The translations under genes were made by a program, and so were the position numbers. A DNA stretch of 64,000 nucleotides from Gilvibacter sediminis (GTDB lineage Bacteria > Bacteroidota > Bacteroidia > Flavobacteriales > Flavobacteriaceae), in NCBI RefSeq assembly GCF_028561565.1, contig NZ_JAQQTE010000001.1, positions 1,143,570 to 1,207,569 of the forward strand. Direction: 5' to 3'. Position 1 is the stretch's first letter; the number at the start of each line of letters is the position of its first letter. Below are positions 8,512-15,436 of this stretch, in pieces. The notes beneath the pieces were generated by a model, which was not told the DNA's origin, did no database searches, and was given only the letters and a program-made list of their open reading frames with translations.

Positions 8512-10044
8512 CTAGTGTTTAAAATGACGAGTACCCGTCATCACCATGGCCAAACCGTGCTCGTTGCAGTAGTCAATACTCAATTGATCCTTGATGGATC
8601 CACCGGGTTGAATCACTGCTTTGATTCCGGCTTTATCAGCGATCTCCACACAGTCCGGAAACGGGAAGAAAGCATCACTGGCCATAACCGCCCCGTTGAG
8701 GTCAAAATCAAAGCTCTTTGCTTTGTCTATCGCTTGACGTAAGGCGTCTACTCGAGAAGTTTGTCCGGTACCGCTGGCACAAAGTTGTTTTCCTTTGGCC
8801 AAAACAATGGTGTTGGACTTGGTGTGCTTGCACACTTTACTAGCGAATAGTAAATCTGCTAACTCAGAATCTGACGGTTTATTGTCGGTAGCCTGTGTTA
8901 AATCTTCTGCAGTATCAGTTTTGTGATCTCTGTCCTGTACCAAAGCTCCGTTCAAACAAGAACGAACAATGGTCTCTGGTAAGGCCGTTTGCTTCATTTT
9001 AAGCATGATGCGATTTTTCTTCCCTTTGAGGATCTCCAAGGCATCTGCATCAAAATCAGGAGCAATTACTACCTCACAGAAGAGTTTGTGGATCTCCTCA
9101 GCAGTAGCTGCATCAATGGTGGTGTTGCAAATCAAAATTCCTCCAAAAGCAGAAACAGGATCACCTGCCAAAGCATCTACATAGGCTTGGTGTACCGTAT
9201 CGCGCTGTGCGATTCCGCAAGCATTGTTGTGCTTTAAGATCGCGAAGGTTGGCGCCTCTCCCCAAAATTCCAGCATCAAGGTCACGGCTGCATCTACGTC
9301 CAGAAGGTTGTTGTAGCTGAGCTCCTTGCCGTGAAGTTTGTCAAACATAGCGTCAAAATCTCCAAAGAAGAATCCACGCTGATGTGGGTTCTCTCCATAA
9401 CGCAATACCTTTCCTTGGGTTTCACTCACTTTTAGAGCAGCGATCTCGTGATCGGCATTGAAGTAGTTGAAGATCGCTGTATCGTAATGAGAAGATACAT
9501 TGAACGAGCGCGCTGCAAAGCGCTTGCGGTCTGCAACCGTAGTGCTTCCCCCACTCTTTGTAATTAGCTGCAAGAAGTCGTTGTAGTCTTCCATAGAAGA
9601 AACACAAACGGTGTCTTTGAAATTCTTTGCCGCAGCACGGATCAAAGAAATTCCTCCAATGTCAATTTTTTCAATGATGTCTTGCTCGCTAGCACCAGAG
9701 GCTACCGTTTTCTCAAAAGGGTAGAGGTCCACGATCACCAAATCCAATTGTGGAATCTCAAACTTGGCCATCTCTTCAATATCACCTTCATGGTCCTGGC
9801 GGTTTAGAATACCACCAAAGACCTTTGGGTGTAAAGTTTTTACACGTCCGCCCAAAATAGAAGGGTAGCTGGTCACATCTTCTATCGCCACAACAGGGAT
9901 TCCCAAGTCTTGGATGAATCGTTCTGTACCTCCTGTAGAATAAAGGGTTACGCCAAACTCGTGGAGTTTTTTAACGATAGGTTCCAGTCCGTCTTTGTGA
10001 AATACACTGATCAGTGCCGATTGAATTTGTTTTGTGCCGCTCAT
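8512..10044 (-). CDS. purH: Bifunctional AICAR transformylase / IMP cyclohydrolase
   Basis: 510 aa, normal length for PurH. The N-terminal MGS-like IMP cyclohydrolase domain (about residues 1-150) includes STGGTERFIQDLG and GGRVKTLHPKVFGGIL. The C-terminal AICAR formyltransferase domain contains KHNNACGIAQ with the catalytic Lys-His pair, and ends in a conserved GGSIKDQLSIDYCN region. It catalyses the last two steps of de novo IMP synthesis in the cytoplasm. It stands alone upstream of mreB on the same strand and has its own -7 box. Confidence 0.98.
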   Translation of the reverse strand: MSGTKQIQSALISVFHKDGLEPIVKKLHEFGVTLYSTGGTERFIQDLGIPVVAIEDVTSYPSILGGRVKTLHPKVFGGILNRQDHEGDIEEMAKFEIPQLDLVIVDLYPFEKTVASGASEQDIIEKIDIGGISLIRAAAKNFKDTVCVSSMEDYNDFLQLITKSGGSTTVADRKRFAARSFNVSSHYDTAIFNYFNADHEIAALKVSETQGKVLRYGENPHQRGFFFGDFDAMFDKLHGKELSYNNLLDVDAAVTLMLEFWGEAPTFAILKHNNACGIAQRDTVHQAYVDALAGDPVSAFGGILICNTTIDAATAEEIHKLFCEVVIAPDFDADALEILKGKKNRIMLKMKQTALPETIVRSCLNGALVQDRDHKTDTAEDLTQATDNKPSDSELADLLFASKVCKHTKSNTIVLAKGKQLCASGTGQTSRVDALRQAIDKAKSFDFDLNGAVMASDAFFPFPDCVEIADKAGIKAVIQPGGSIKDQLSIDYCNEHGLAMVMTGTRHFKH

Positions 10045-10064
10045 TGAAGTAAAATTTTAAAGGG

Positions 10065-10072
10065 CAAAAGTA
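10065..10072 (-). promoter_or_regulatory. Bacteroidota -7 box (TACTTTTG) for purH
   Basis: TAnnTTTG match on the minus strand ending 20 bases before the purH ATG, which implies a very short leader. The -33 element is not clear. No purine riboswitch structure was recognised in the leader, which is too short to hold one. Confidence 0.55.
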
Positions 10073-10136
10073 CGGATTTCATTAGCAAAATTGTAACATA
10101 TCCTTACTGAAAACGTCTTATCTTCGTATTACAAAT

Positions 10137-10160
10137 AAACCCGCCCATTGCGGGGTTTTT
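10137..10160 (+). terminator. Terminator-like hairpin in the leader of the permease gene
   Basis: AAACCCGC, a five-base loop, GCGGGGTTT and a run of Ts form a plain rho-independent terminator on the plus strand. No plus-strand gene ends before it: the genes on both sides are divergent. It ends 19 bases before the permease ATG, so it lies in or overlaps the leader of that gene. A TATCTTCG (-7-like, one mismatch) occurs at 10119-10126. Attenuation is possible but unproven. Confidence 0.6.
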
Positions 10161-10179
10161 AAAAAGCGCTGATCATCTC

Positions 10180-11436
10180 ATGTTGATATACTTCCGCATC
10201 CTAAAAGAAAGCTTTGTGTTCGCTATCAGCGCACTGAAGAACAACAAGCTCAGAACCTTCCTTTCACTCTTGGGAGTGACTATTGGTATCTTTTCGATCA
10301 TCGCAGTATTGGCGGCAGTAGATTCTTTAAAACGAGATATTGAAGACAGTATTTCTTCTCTAGATAATCGCACCCTATTCTTGGCGCGTTTTTCTTTTGG
10401 ACCGACAGACATCCCGATCTGGAAACGCGAACAGTTCCCAGATGTTACTTATGAGGAATATCAAATGATCTTAAGACAGGTGCCGGATGTTTACGGAGCT
10501 TCTTATCAGATCAATGTGGCTCCAGAAACGGTGCGTTTTGAAGAGAACTTCATTGAGAATGTAGAAATGATCTTTGTGACCGATCAGCAAACACGGATTG
10601 AAGATGTGAAACTGCAAGCAGGTCGTTTCTTTAACGAATCAGAATCCGTTCGTGGAGCTCCCGTTATTGTTATTGGAGATGAGGTAGCTAACACGCTGTT
10701 TGGCGGAGCTGATGAAGCGCTGGGGAAACGTTTACGTGTGTACGGACGCAGATTGAGCGTTATTGGAGTTATGGAAAAAGAGGGTCGCGGGCTCTTTGGC
10801 GGCAGTAAGGATGTTGCTTCTTTTTTACCGGTGAACATTGGCCGTCGGATCTTTGGAGACAACAACAAATCCGTATTCCCATTTATAGTGATCAAACCTA
10901 AGACGGGTGTGGATCAAGGCGAATTCAACGCAGCCTTAACCGCTAAAATGAGGAATTTTAGAGGGCTCCGTTCAGACGACAGCAACAACTTCTTTTTAAA
11001 TCAACTGCAAGGCTTCTCAGATGCCATTGACAATATTACCGGCCAGCTCAACGTGATTGGTTGGATCATTAGTGGATTCTCCCTCTTGGTAGGTGGATTC
11101 GGTATCGCGAACATCATGTTTGTGAGTGTGAAAGAACGCACCAACCTCATTGGAATTCAAAAGTCCTTGGGGGCTAAGAACAAATTCATTCTCTTCCAAT
11201 TTTTATTTGAAGCGATCATTCTAGCAGTAATTGGAGGAGCTATTGGTCTCTTCTTTGTGTTCCTCGCGTCCATTGCAGCCTCTCAGATCGCAGGTGACTT
11301 TGAGTTTATTCTCTCTCCTTGGAATATGTTTATCGGAACCGGTATTTCGGTCTTCATTGGATTGATCTCCGGAATCATTCCGGCCATCTCCGCATCGCGT
11401 TTGGATCCTGTTGAAGCGATCCGAACAGGTATGTAA
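10180..11436 (+). CDS. MacB/FtsX-type ABC transporter permease
   Basis: 418 aa. One N-terminal membrane helix (about residues 15-45) precedes a large extracytoplasmic MacB_PCD domain (about 50-270) and three C-terminal helices of the FtsX domain. The RTFLSLLGVTIGIFSIIAV and VKERTNLIGIQKSLGAKN stretches and the ending PAISASRLDPVEAIRTGM are typical. These permeases work with a separate ATPase, which is not adjacent here, to move lipoproteins or macrolides or to transmit mechanical force across the periplasm. Substrate unknown. Confidence 0.93.
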   Translation: MLIYFRILKESFVFAISALKNNKLRTFLSLLGVTIGIFSIIAVLAAVDSLKRDIEDSISSLDNRTLFLARFSFGPTDIPIWKREQFPDVTYEEYQMILRQVPDVYGASYQINVAPETVRFEENFIENVEMIFVTDQQTRIEDVKLQAGRFFNESESVRGAPVIVIGDEVANTLFGGADEALGKRLRVYGRRLSVIGVMEKEGRGLFGGSKDVASFLPVNIGRRIFGDNNKSVFPFIVIKPKTGVDQGEFNAALTAKMRNFRGLRSDDSNNFFLNQLQGFSDAIDNITGQLNVIGWIISGFSLLVGGFGIANIMFVSVKERTNLIGIQKSLGAKNKFILFQFLFEAIILAVIGGAIGLFFVFLASIAASQIAGDFEFILSPWNMFIGTGISVFIGLISGIIPAISASRLDPVEAIRTGM

Positions 11437-11490
11437 TTTTGAACTCGCATTCTGCAATAGAAAATTTATTCCGTCTTCAAACTACTTCAA

Positions 11491-11563
11491 AACAAGTAAC
11501 TATGTTGCGTTTTTTAATTTTAGCATAGCGCTGCTATGCCTAAAATCAATAAAACGCCTTGTT
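11491..11563. repeat. Long imperfect inverted repeat between convergent genes
   Basis: Core GCATAGC-GCT-GCTATGC at 523-539 (of 11,5xx) is flanked by arms containing GCGTTTTTTAATTTTA and TAAAATCAATAAAACGC, closing with AACAAG/CTTGTT. The left arm has about ten extra bases. The element lies between the convergent permease and fRMsr genes and contains no T-run typical of a terminator, although it could end transcription from both sides. Confidence 0.65.
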
Positions 11564-11620
11564 TTATTGTATTTTAAAGCCTCATTACAAAGTTCTATCA
11601 CAGAATTCGGGTTGCCTTCT

Positions 11621-12076
11621 TTATAGTATCTCAGCCAACTGCGTGTTGACCCAAGTCAGGAAGTCTTCGTCAGCAGGGCTAAAAGGGTCAATGCTATTGC
11701 TGTCAATATCAATCTGTCCAATATTAACTCCGTCTTTAAATAAAGGAACCACAATCTCTGCCTTTACCGTGATGCTGCAAGCAATATAGTTGTCTTGCGC
11801 TTTTACATCGGGTACTACAAAATTGGCATTAGACTCTGCAACCTGTCCGCAGATACCTTTGCCGAAAGGAATGGTCGTGTGATCTGTAGGCTCACCGGCA
11901 AACTTTCCTAGATGCAGCAGGCGTTTGTCGTGATCGGCAAAGTAGAATCCCACCCAATCATAATAAGAAACTTCTGCTTGCAGGAGGTCACAAATGCCTT
12001 GCATGGCAGTGTCTGGACTGTCTTTGTGAGTTTCAATTATGGTGCTAACGGCGGGTTGTAATGCAGATAAATTCAT
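11621..12076 (-). CDS. GAF-domain free methionine-(R)-sulfoxide reductase
   Basis: 151 aa from the ATG at 12076. An in-frame start 87 bases upstream would add a poorly conserved, hydrophobic 29-residue tail, so the internal start was chosen; it begins as family members do. A single GAF domain carries the fRMsr signature GKGICGQVA (C76) and DNYIAC (C100), then EIVVPLF and GQIDIDS. The enzyme reduces free methionine-R-sulfoxide in the cytoplasm using thioredoxin. It is transcribed divergently from xrtF. Confidence 0.9.
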   Translation of the reverse strand: MNLSALQPAVSTIIETHKDSPDTAMQGICDLLQAEVSYYDWVGFYFADHDKRLLHLGKFAGEPTDHTTIPFGKGICGQVAESNANFVVPDVKAQDNYIACSITVKAEIVVPLFKDGVNIGQIDIDSNSIDPFSPADEDFLTWVNTQLAEIL

Positions 12077-12173
12077 AGCAAAAATTGTAAAGGTCAAAGG
12101 TAAGAAGCACTTTGGATTTTTAATAGTGCTCCACGAGCTTAATTTTAAAATATTCGGGCTCAAACATTTTGTC

Positions 12174-12181
12174 TAACTTTG
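12174..12181 (+). promoter_or_regulatory. Bacteroidota -7 box (TAACTTTG) for xrtF
   Basis: Perfect TAnnTTTG 17 bases before the xrtF ATG. This predicts a leader of only about 12 bases. The -33 element is not obvious. Confidence 0.5.
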
Positions 12182-12197
12182 ACCAATAGGCAGTCGG

Positions 12198-12746
12198 ATG
12201 CTTCGCAAACTCTTTACAGAACATCGAGCAGTTTTTAAATTCTTAGGACTCTTTTTTGGGACCTATCTGCTGCTGTCATTGATCTATCTGATCTACATCA
12301 GCCTAACTACGGCAGAAAATGCAGTGGATCCATTAACCGGATTGGTGGGCAAACAAGCACAAGCACTTATCAATGGTTGGAGTTACAAGGCGCAAGTACT
12401 GCCTACAGGAGGCCAGCCAGAGCTGCAGCTCTTTATTAATGGAGATCTCGTAGCTAGAATCATTGAAGGATGCAACGCGGTCAGCACTATTATTTTGTTT
12501 ACCGCTTTTGTAGTCGCCTTCAAAAAAACACTCAAAAAAACCCTGGTTTTTATTTTCGCTGGAGCCGTATTGATCTACGGAATTAATCTTTTGCGCATTG
12601 GAATCTTAGCTATTGCCCTGTATCATTATCCAGAAAAGGAACCGATCTTGCATCAAGTGGTCTTTCCAGCCTTGATCTACGGCCTAGTGGCACTCTTGTG
12701 GATGCTTTGGGTCGGGGTCTTCAAAAAAGCTAAAACTCATGGGTAG
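12198..12746 (+). CDS. xrtF: Exosortase family protein XrtF
   Basis: 182 aa integral membrane protein with about four to five hydrophobic segments. The exosortase catalytic triad is visible: C92 in IEGCNAVST, R133 in NLLRIG and H152 in LHQVVFP. The size, much shorter than proteobacterial EpsH-type exosortases, fits the flavobacterial XrtF group. Exosortases cleave and transfer proteins with C-terminal sorting signals. The partner gene follows with an 8-base overlap. No obvious substrate with such a C-terminal signal is encoded in this window. Confidence 0.93.
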   Translation: MLRKLFTEHRAVFKFLGLFFGTYLLLSLIYLIYISLTTAENAVDPLTGLVGKQAQALINGWSYKAQVLPTGGQPELQLFINGDLVARIIEGCNAVSTIILFTAFVVAFKKTLKKTLVFIFAGAVLIYGINLLRIGILAIALYHYPEKEPILHQVVFPALIYGLVALLWMLWVGVFKKAKTHG

Positions 12747-13176
12747 AGGTCTGCGAATTGGGTTAATTGTGTTGCTGTTCGGCGCTTTAGTTGCACTGCG
12801 GATGTATGCTGCGAATTGGTTCTACGATCCTTTGGATAGCTTCTTTAAGGGGCAATACCAAGGTCAAGCTTTGCCAACTTTGGCCATAGGTAAATTATTA
12901 GGAGTTATGGCCCTGCGCTTTTGGATTACTGGAGCGATCACCATAGCGATCATTCAACTTTGGTTTGTCAACGCTTCTAAAACCCGATTGACCTTTTGGA
13001 TACTGCTTGCCGCCTTTTTGCTGTTATTTACATGCTTTTGGGTGTTAATTGCGTTAAAACAACCGCCTCTAGAAGGGTTATTCTACATTAGACGTTTTTT
13101 GATACAACCCCTGATTCTTATCTTGCTGATACCCGCATTTTATTATGAAAACAACACCAAAGATGCGGAGGCTTAA
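12739..13176 (+). CDS. Exosortase F system-associated membrane protein
   Basis: 145 aa with four hydrophobic segments (about residues 6-25, 50-75, 85-110, 115-135). The N-terminal part, with LRMYAANWFYDPLDSFFKG and a later P-L-I-L-I-L-LIPAFYYENN end, is typical of the small membrane protein that always accompanies xrtF in Flavobacteriia. It overlaps xrtF by 8 bases. Its biochemical role is not known; a chaperone or anchoring role for the exosortase is inference from strict co-occurrence. Confidence 0.88.
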   Translation: MGRGLRIGLIVLLFGALVALRMYAANWFYDPLDSFFKGQYQGQALPTLAIGKLLGVMALRFWITGAITIAIIQLWFVNASKTRLTFWILLAAFLLLFTCFWVLIALKQPPLEGLFYIRRFLIQPLILILLIPAFYYENNTKDAEA

Positions 13177-13178
13177 AG

Positions 13179-13186
13179 TATATTTG
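13179..13186 (+). promoter_or_regulatory. Bacteroidota -7 box (TATATTTG) at the head of the metal-handling cluster
   Basis: Perfect TAnnTTTG at the 3' end of the xrtF-associated gene (its stop codon is just upstream), 19 bases before the ATG of the DUF3347 lipoprotein. Confidence 0.55.
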
Positions 13187-13205
13187 TAGTATAAAATTCA
13201 ATGCC

Positions 13206-13778
13206 ATGCGAATCCCATCATTTTTAATCCTTTCTTTCTTGTTGCTTTGTTTTACTGCTTGTAAAGACGAGGCTAAGCAAGCTGAAGATACCACAACTGA
13301 GTCCGCAGAACCTCAAGCTGCAGAGACTGCCAAGACAAAATATGAAGCTGCCGCTACCACGGCTAAGTTCAAGGATCCTAAGGTAGGCCCTGTCTTTGAT
13401 GCCTATATAGCTTTAAAAACTACCTTGGTGAATTCAGATGTGGAGGCTACGTCCCAAGCCGCAGACGCTTTATTGACGGCTTTTTCAAATATGGGAGTGG
13501 ATGAAGAGACCTTCCTAGCTGCGCAATTCGTTATGGAATCCAAAGAAATTGCAGCACAACGCGATGGATTCAATAAATTAACTCCTATTGTAGAGCAAAT
13601 GGTGGTAGATAATATTGAAGGAGGAGCCGTTTACAAACAATACTGCCCAATGGCCTTCAATAACACTGGAGCCTATTGGTTGTCCAACAGCAAGGAGATC
13701 TATAATCCGTATTTTGGAGATATGATGCTCAACTGCGGACGCGTTTCAGATACTTTTGAAGCTGCAGCGTCAAACTAG
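13206..13778 (+). CDS. DUF3347 lipoprotein, probable periplasmic metal-binding protein
   Basis: 190 aa. Lipoprotein signal peptide with lipobox cysteine C19 (CFTAC). A low-complexity Glu/Ala/Thr-rich linker lies at about 20-50, then the DUF3347 domain with GPVFDAYIALKTTLVNSD and the Cys/Met-rich end YKQYCPMAF (C147, M149), GAYWLS, NPYFGDMML, CG (C177). Proteins of this family occur as CusB-like C-terminal domains or alone near copper genes, so copper binding in the periplasm is the best guess. It heads the metal-related cluster up to 18273. Confidence 0.85.
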   Translation: MRIPSFLILSFLLLCFTACKDEAKQAEDTTTESAEPQAAETAKTKYEAAATTAKFKDPKVGPVFDAYIALKTTLVNSDVEATSQAADALLTAFSNMGVDEETFLAAQFVMESKEIAAQRDGFNKLTPIVEQMVVDNIEGGAVYKQYCPMAFNNTGAYWLSNSKEIYNPYFGDMMLNCGRVSDTFEAAASN

Positions 13779-13790
13779 ACTTACAACAGC

Positions 13791-14198
13791 ATGAATACGT
13801 TTAGATCTATCATTCTGTTTTTTACTGCAATACTGCTGATCTCCTGTCAAAATGAGATGGAAGCTGTTGTTGCCGTGCATGATGAGCTCATGCCGAAAAT
13901 GGTTGATATATCTAGACTGCAAGAGCAGATCTCAGAGGCTATTCCGGACAGTCTCAGAACGGAGGAACAACAAAACACTATTGACCAGCTGGAAGCAGCC
14001 AATACGGCGATGATGGATTGGATGCGCGATTTTGGAGCTGCCTTTGACTTTGAAGAGATTAATAAAGGTAAGCCTCTAAATGCCGCTAAGGCCGACAGTT
14101 TAAAGAAATATGCGCAGAGTGTTGAGGCGCTTAAAGAGCAGATGCTCAGCGCTATAGAAGAGGGGCAATCGGTATTTGACGCTTTGAAACAGGAGTAG
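13791..14198 (+). CDS. Small helical lipoprotein of unknown function
   Basis: 135 aa. Signal peptide with a lipobox cysteine at residue 20 (LISC). The mature part is helical and charged, with AVHDELMPKMVDISRLQEQI near the start and coiled-coil tendency throughout. Similar flavobacterial proteins are sometimes named viral A-type inclusion protein, a name with no functional meaning. It lies 12 bases after the DUF3347 lipoprotein gene, so both are probably cotranscribed. No metal-binding cysteines remain in the mature part beyond the lipid anchor. Confidence 0.75.
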   Translation: MNTFRSIILFFTAILLISCQNEMEAVVAVHDELMPKMVDISRLQEQISEAIPDSLRTEEQQNTIDQLEAANTAMMDWMRDFGAAFDFEEINKGKPLNAAKADSLKKYAQSVEALKEQMLSAIEEGQSVFDALKQE

Positions 14199-14239
14199 TT
14201 AAAGTATTGTTAGCTTCCCTTCACTTTCCGCAGATTTTG

Positions 14240-14247
14240 TAATTTTG
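14240..14247 (+). promoter_or_regulatory. Bacteroidota -7 box (TAATTTTG) directly before a GTG start
   Basis: Perfect TAnnTTTG whose last base is only four bases before the GTG start at 14252. Transcription would begin at or next to the start codon, so the mRNA may be leaderless. Confidence 0.5.
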
Positions 14248-14251
14248 CAGC

Positions 14252-14656
14252 GTGCAAAGAGTAATTGCTACCATATTATCTGTTTTGATACTGCTGAGCA
14301 GTACAGGGCTCACTTATGCGGAACACTTCTGTGGAGAACATAAGATGATGGGTGAGATCACCTTGGGCCATGCGGCTTTGAGCTGCGGTATGGTGATGCC
14401 CACTTCTGATTGCGAGACCACAGCGCCTGTCATGGATTGTTGTGATAACGAGTACTTGCAGGTAGATCTGGATGATGATTACTCCAAAGTAGCTTTTGAT
14501 TTTGACTTTGAGCTAGACTTTGTTTGGGTTGGTCCTGTTTTTTACTGGGACTTCAATGCTGATGAAATTGCTCAAGCACCAACAGGTTTGCCATTTTATA
14601 GGCCGCCTCCAGAAGACACACCTTTATTTCTTCTCTACGAGACCTACCTCATTTGA
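14252..14656 (+). CDS. HYC_CC_PP family protein
   Basis: 134 aa, GTG start at 14252 (codes VQRVIATIL). A signal peptide covers about residues 1-23. The family name-giving motifs are visible: an H-aromatic-C (EHFCGEH), the adjacent cysteines in MDCCDNEY, and two or more prolines in FYRPPPEDTP close to the C terminus. The middle is rich in Asp. This short exported family is found in Bacteroidota, often near metal genes. Function is not established; the His/Cys/Asp content and neighbours suggest a periplasmic metal-related role. Confidence 0.85.
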   Translation: MQRVIATILSVLILLSSTGLTYAEHFCGEHKMMGEITLGHAALSCGMVMPTSDCETTAPVMDCCDNEYLQVDLDDDYSKVAFDFDFELDFVWVGPVFYWDFNADEIAQAPTGLPFYRPPPEDTPLFLLYETYLI

Positions 14657-14725
14657 TGTATAGGCTTGCACTTGCAAGCACTAACGAAGATCCATTGATC
14701 TATTGTTAACTACTATACATTACCA

Positions 14726-15436
14726 ATGTCAACACAATTAATACACATACAAGGCATGACCTGCCTGGGTTGTGTCAAAAACGTAAAAACCTCCTTGGAA
14801 GCATTGCCGGGAGTCACAAGCGCTTCAGTTTCCTTAGAAGATGGTACTGCCGTTATAGAAGGGGCTAAAGCGCAACCGCAGATGATACTGCAACAAGCCT
14901 TAGGAGAGAAGTACAGCATCAATCCTGACGCTGAGGTAAAACCGATTAAATCCTCAAAGCTTAAACAACTCAGACCGTTACTGATCATTTTTGCAGGTCT
15001 GTTATTGGCTACTGCTTTATTAAATTACAAAGCCTTTGATCTAAAGGAGGCTATGATGGATTTTATGGGGCTCTTCTTTTTGGTCTTCGGATTTTTTAAA
15101 CTCCTAGATCTAAAAGGTTTTCCTGAAAGTTTTGCCATGTACGATCCCTTAGCCAAAGCGTTTCGCGCTTACGGTTGGGCCTATCCGTTTATAGAACTCG
15201 GATTGGGTGCGTTACTCTTATTGCGAATAGGGCTAGTGCCTGTTTTTGTGATTACCTTAATCTTACTAAGCATCACAACCGTTGGAATCTTACGGTCTAT
15301 TTTGGATAAAAGAGAGATCCGTTGTGCCTGTTTAGGTACTTGGCTCAATCTGCCGATGACCGAGGCTACCTTAATTGAAAATGCGATCATGATCGTCATG
15401 GCCGTTTATATGTTAACCCAAACAATTGCCTTATGA
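14726..15436 (+). CDS. HMA domain fused to MauE/DoxX-like membrane domain
   Basis: 236 aa. The N-terminal heavy-metal-associated domain (about 1-65) carries GMTCLGC with the metal-binding C13 and C16. Then follow about four membrane helices (82-100, 110-127, 152-188, 215-234) of MauE/DoxX type, with a conserved-looking CAC pair (C200, C202) in REIRCACLGTW before the last helix. The layout suggests metal capture in the cytoplasm and redox or transport work in the membrane. The stop overlaps the TonB receptor start by four bases. Confidence 0.88.
   Translation: MSTQLIHIQGMTCLGCVKNVKTSLEALPGVTSASVSLEDGTAVIEGAKAQPQMILQQALGEKYSINPDAEVKPIKSSKLKQLRPLLIIFAGLLLATALLNYKAFDLKEAMMDFMGLFFLVFGFFKLLDLKGFPESFAMYDPLAKAFRAYGWAYPFIELGLGALLLLRIGLVPVFVITLILLSITTVGILRSILDKREIRCACLGTWLNLPMTEATLIENAIMIVMAVYMLTQTIAL

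Noticed and set aside
10045-10064. Purine riboswitch in front of purH
   Set aside because: The predicted leader is about 20 bases, too short for an aptamer.
12077-12163. Upstream extension of the fRMsr gene by 29 residues
   Set aside because: The added residues are hydrophobic and not part of the family; the internal ATG gives the normal N terminus.
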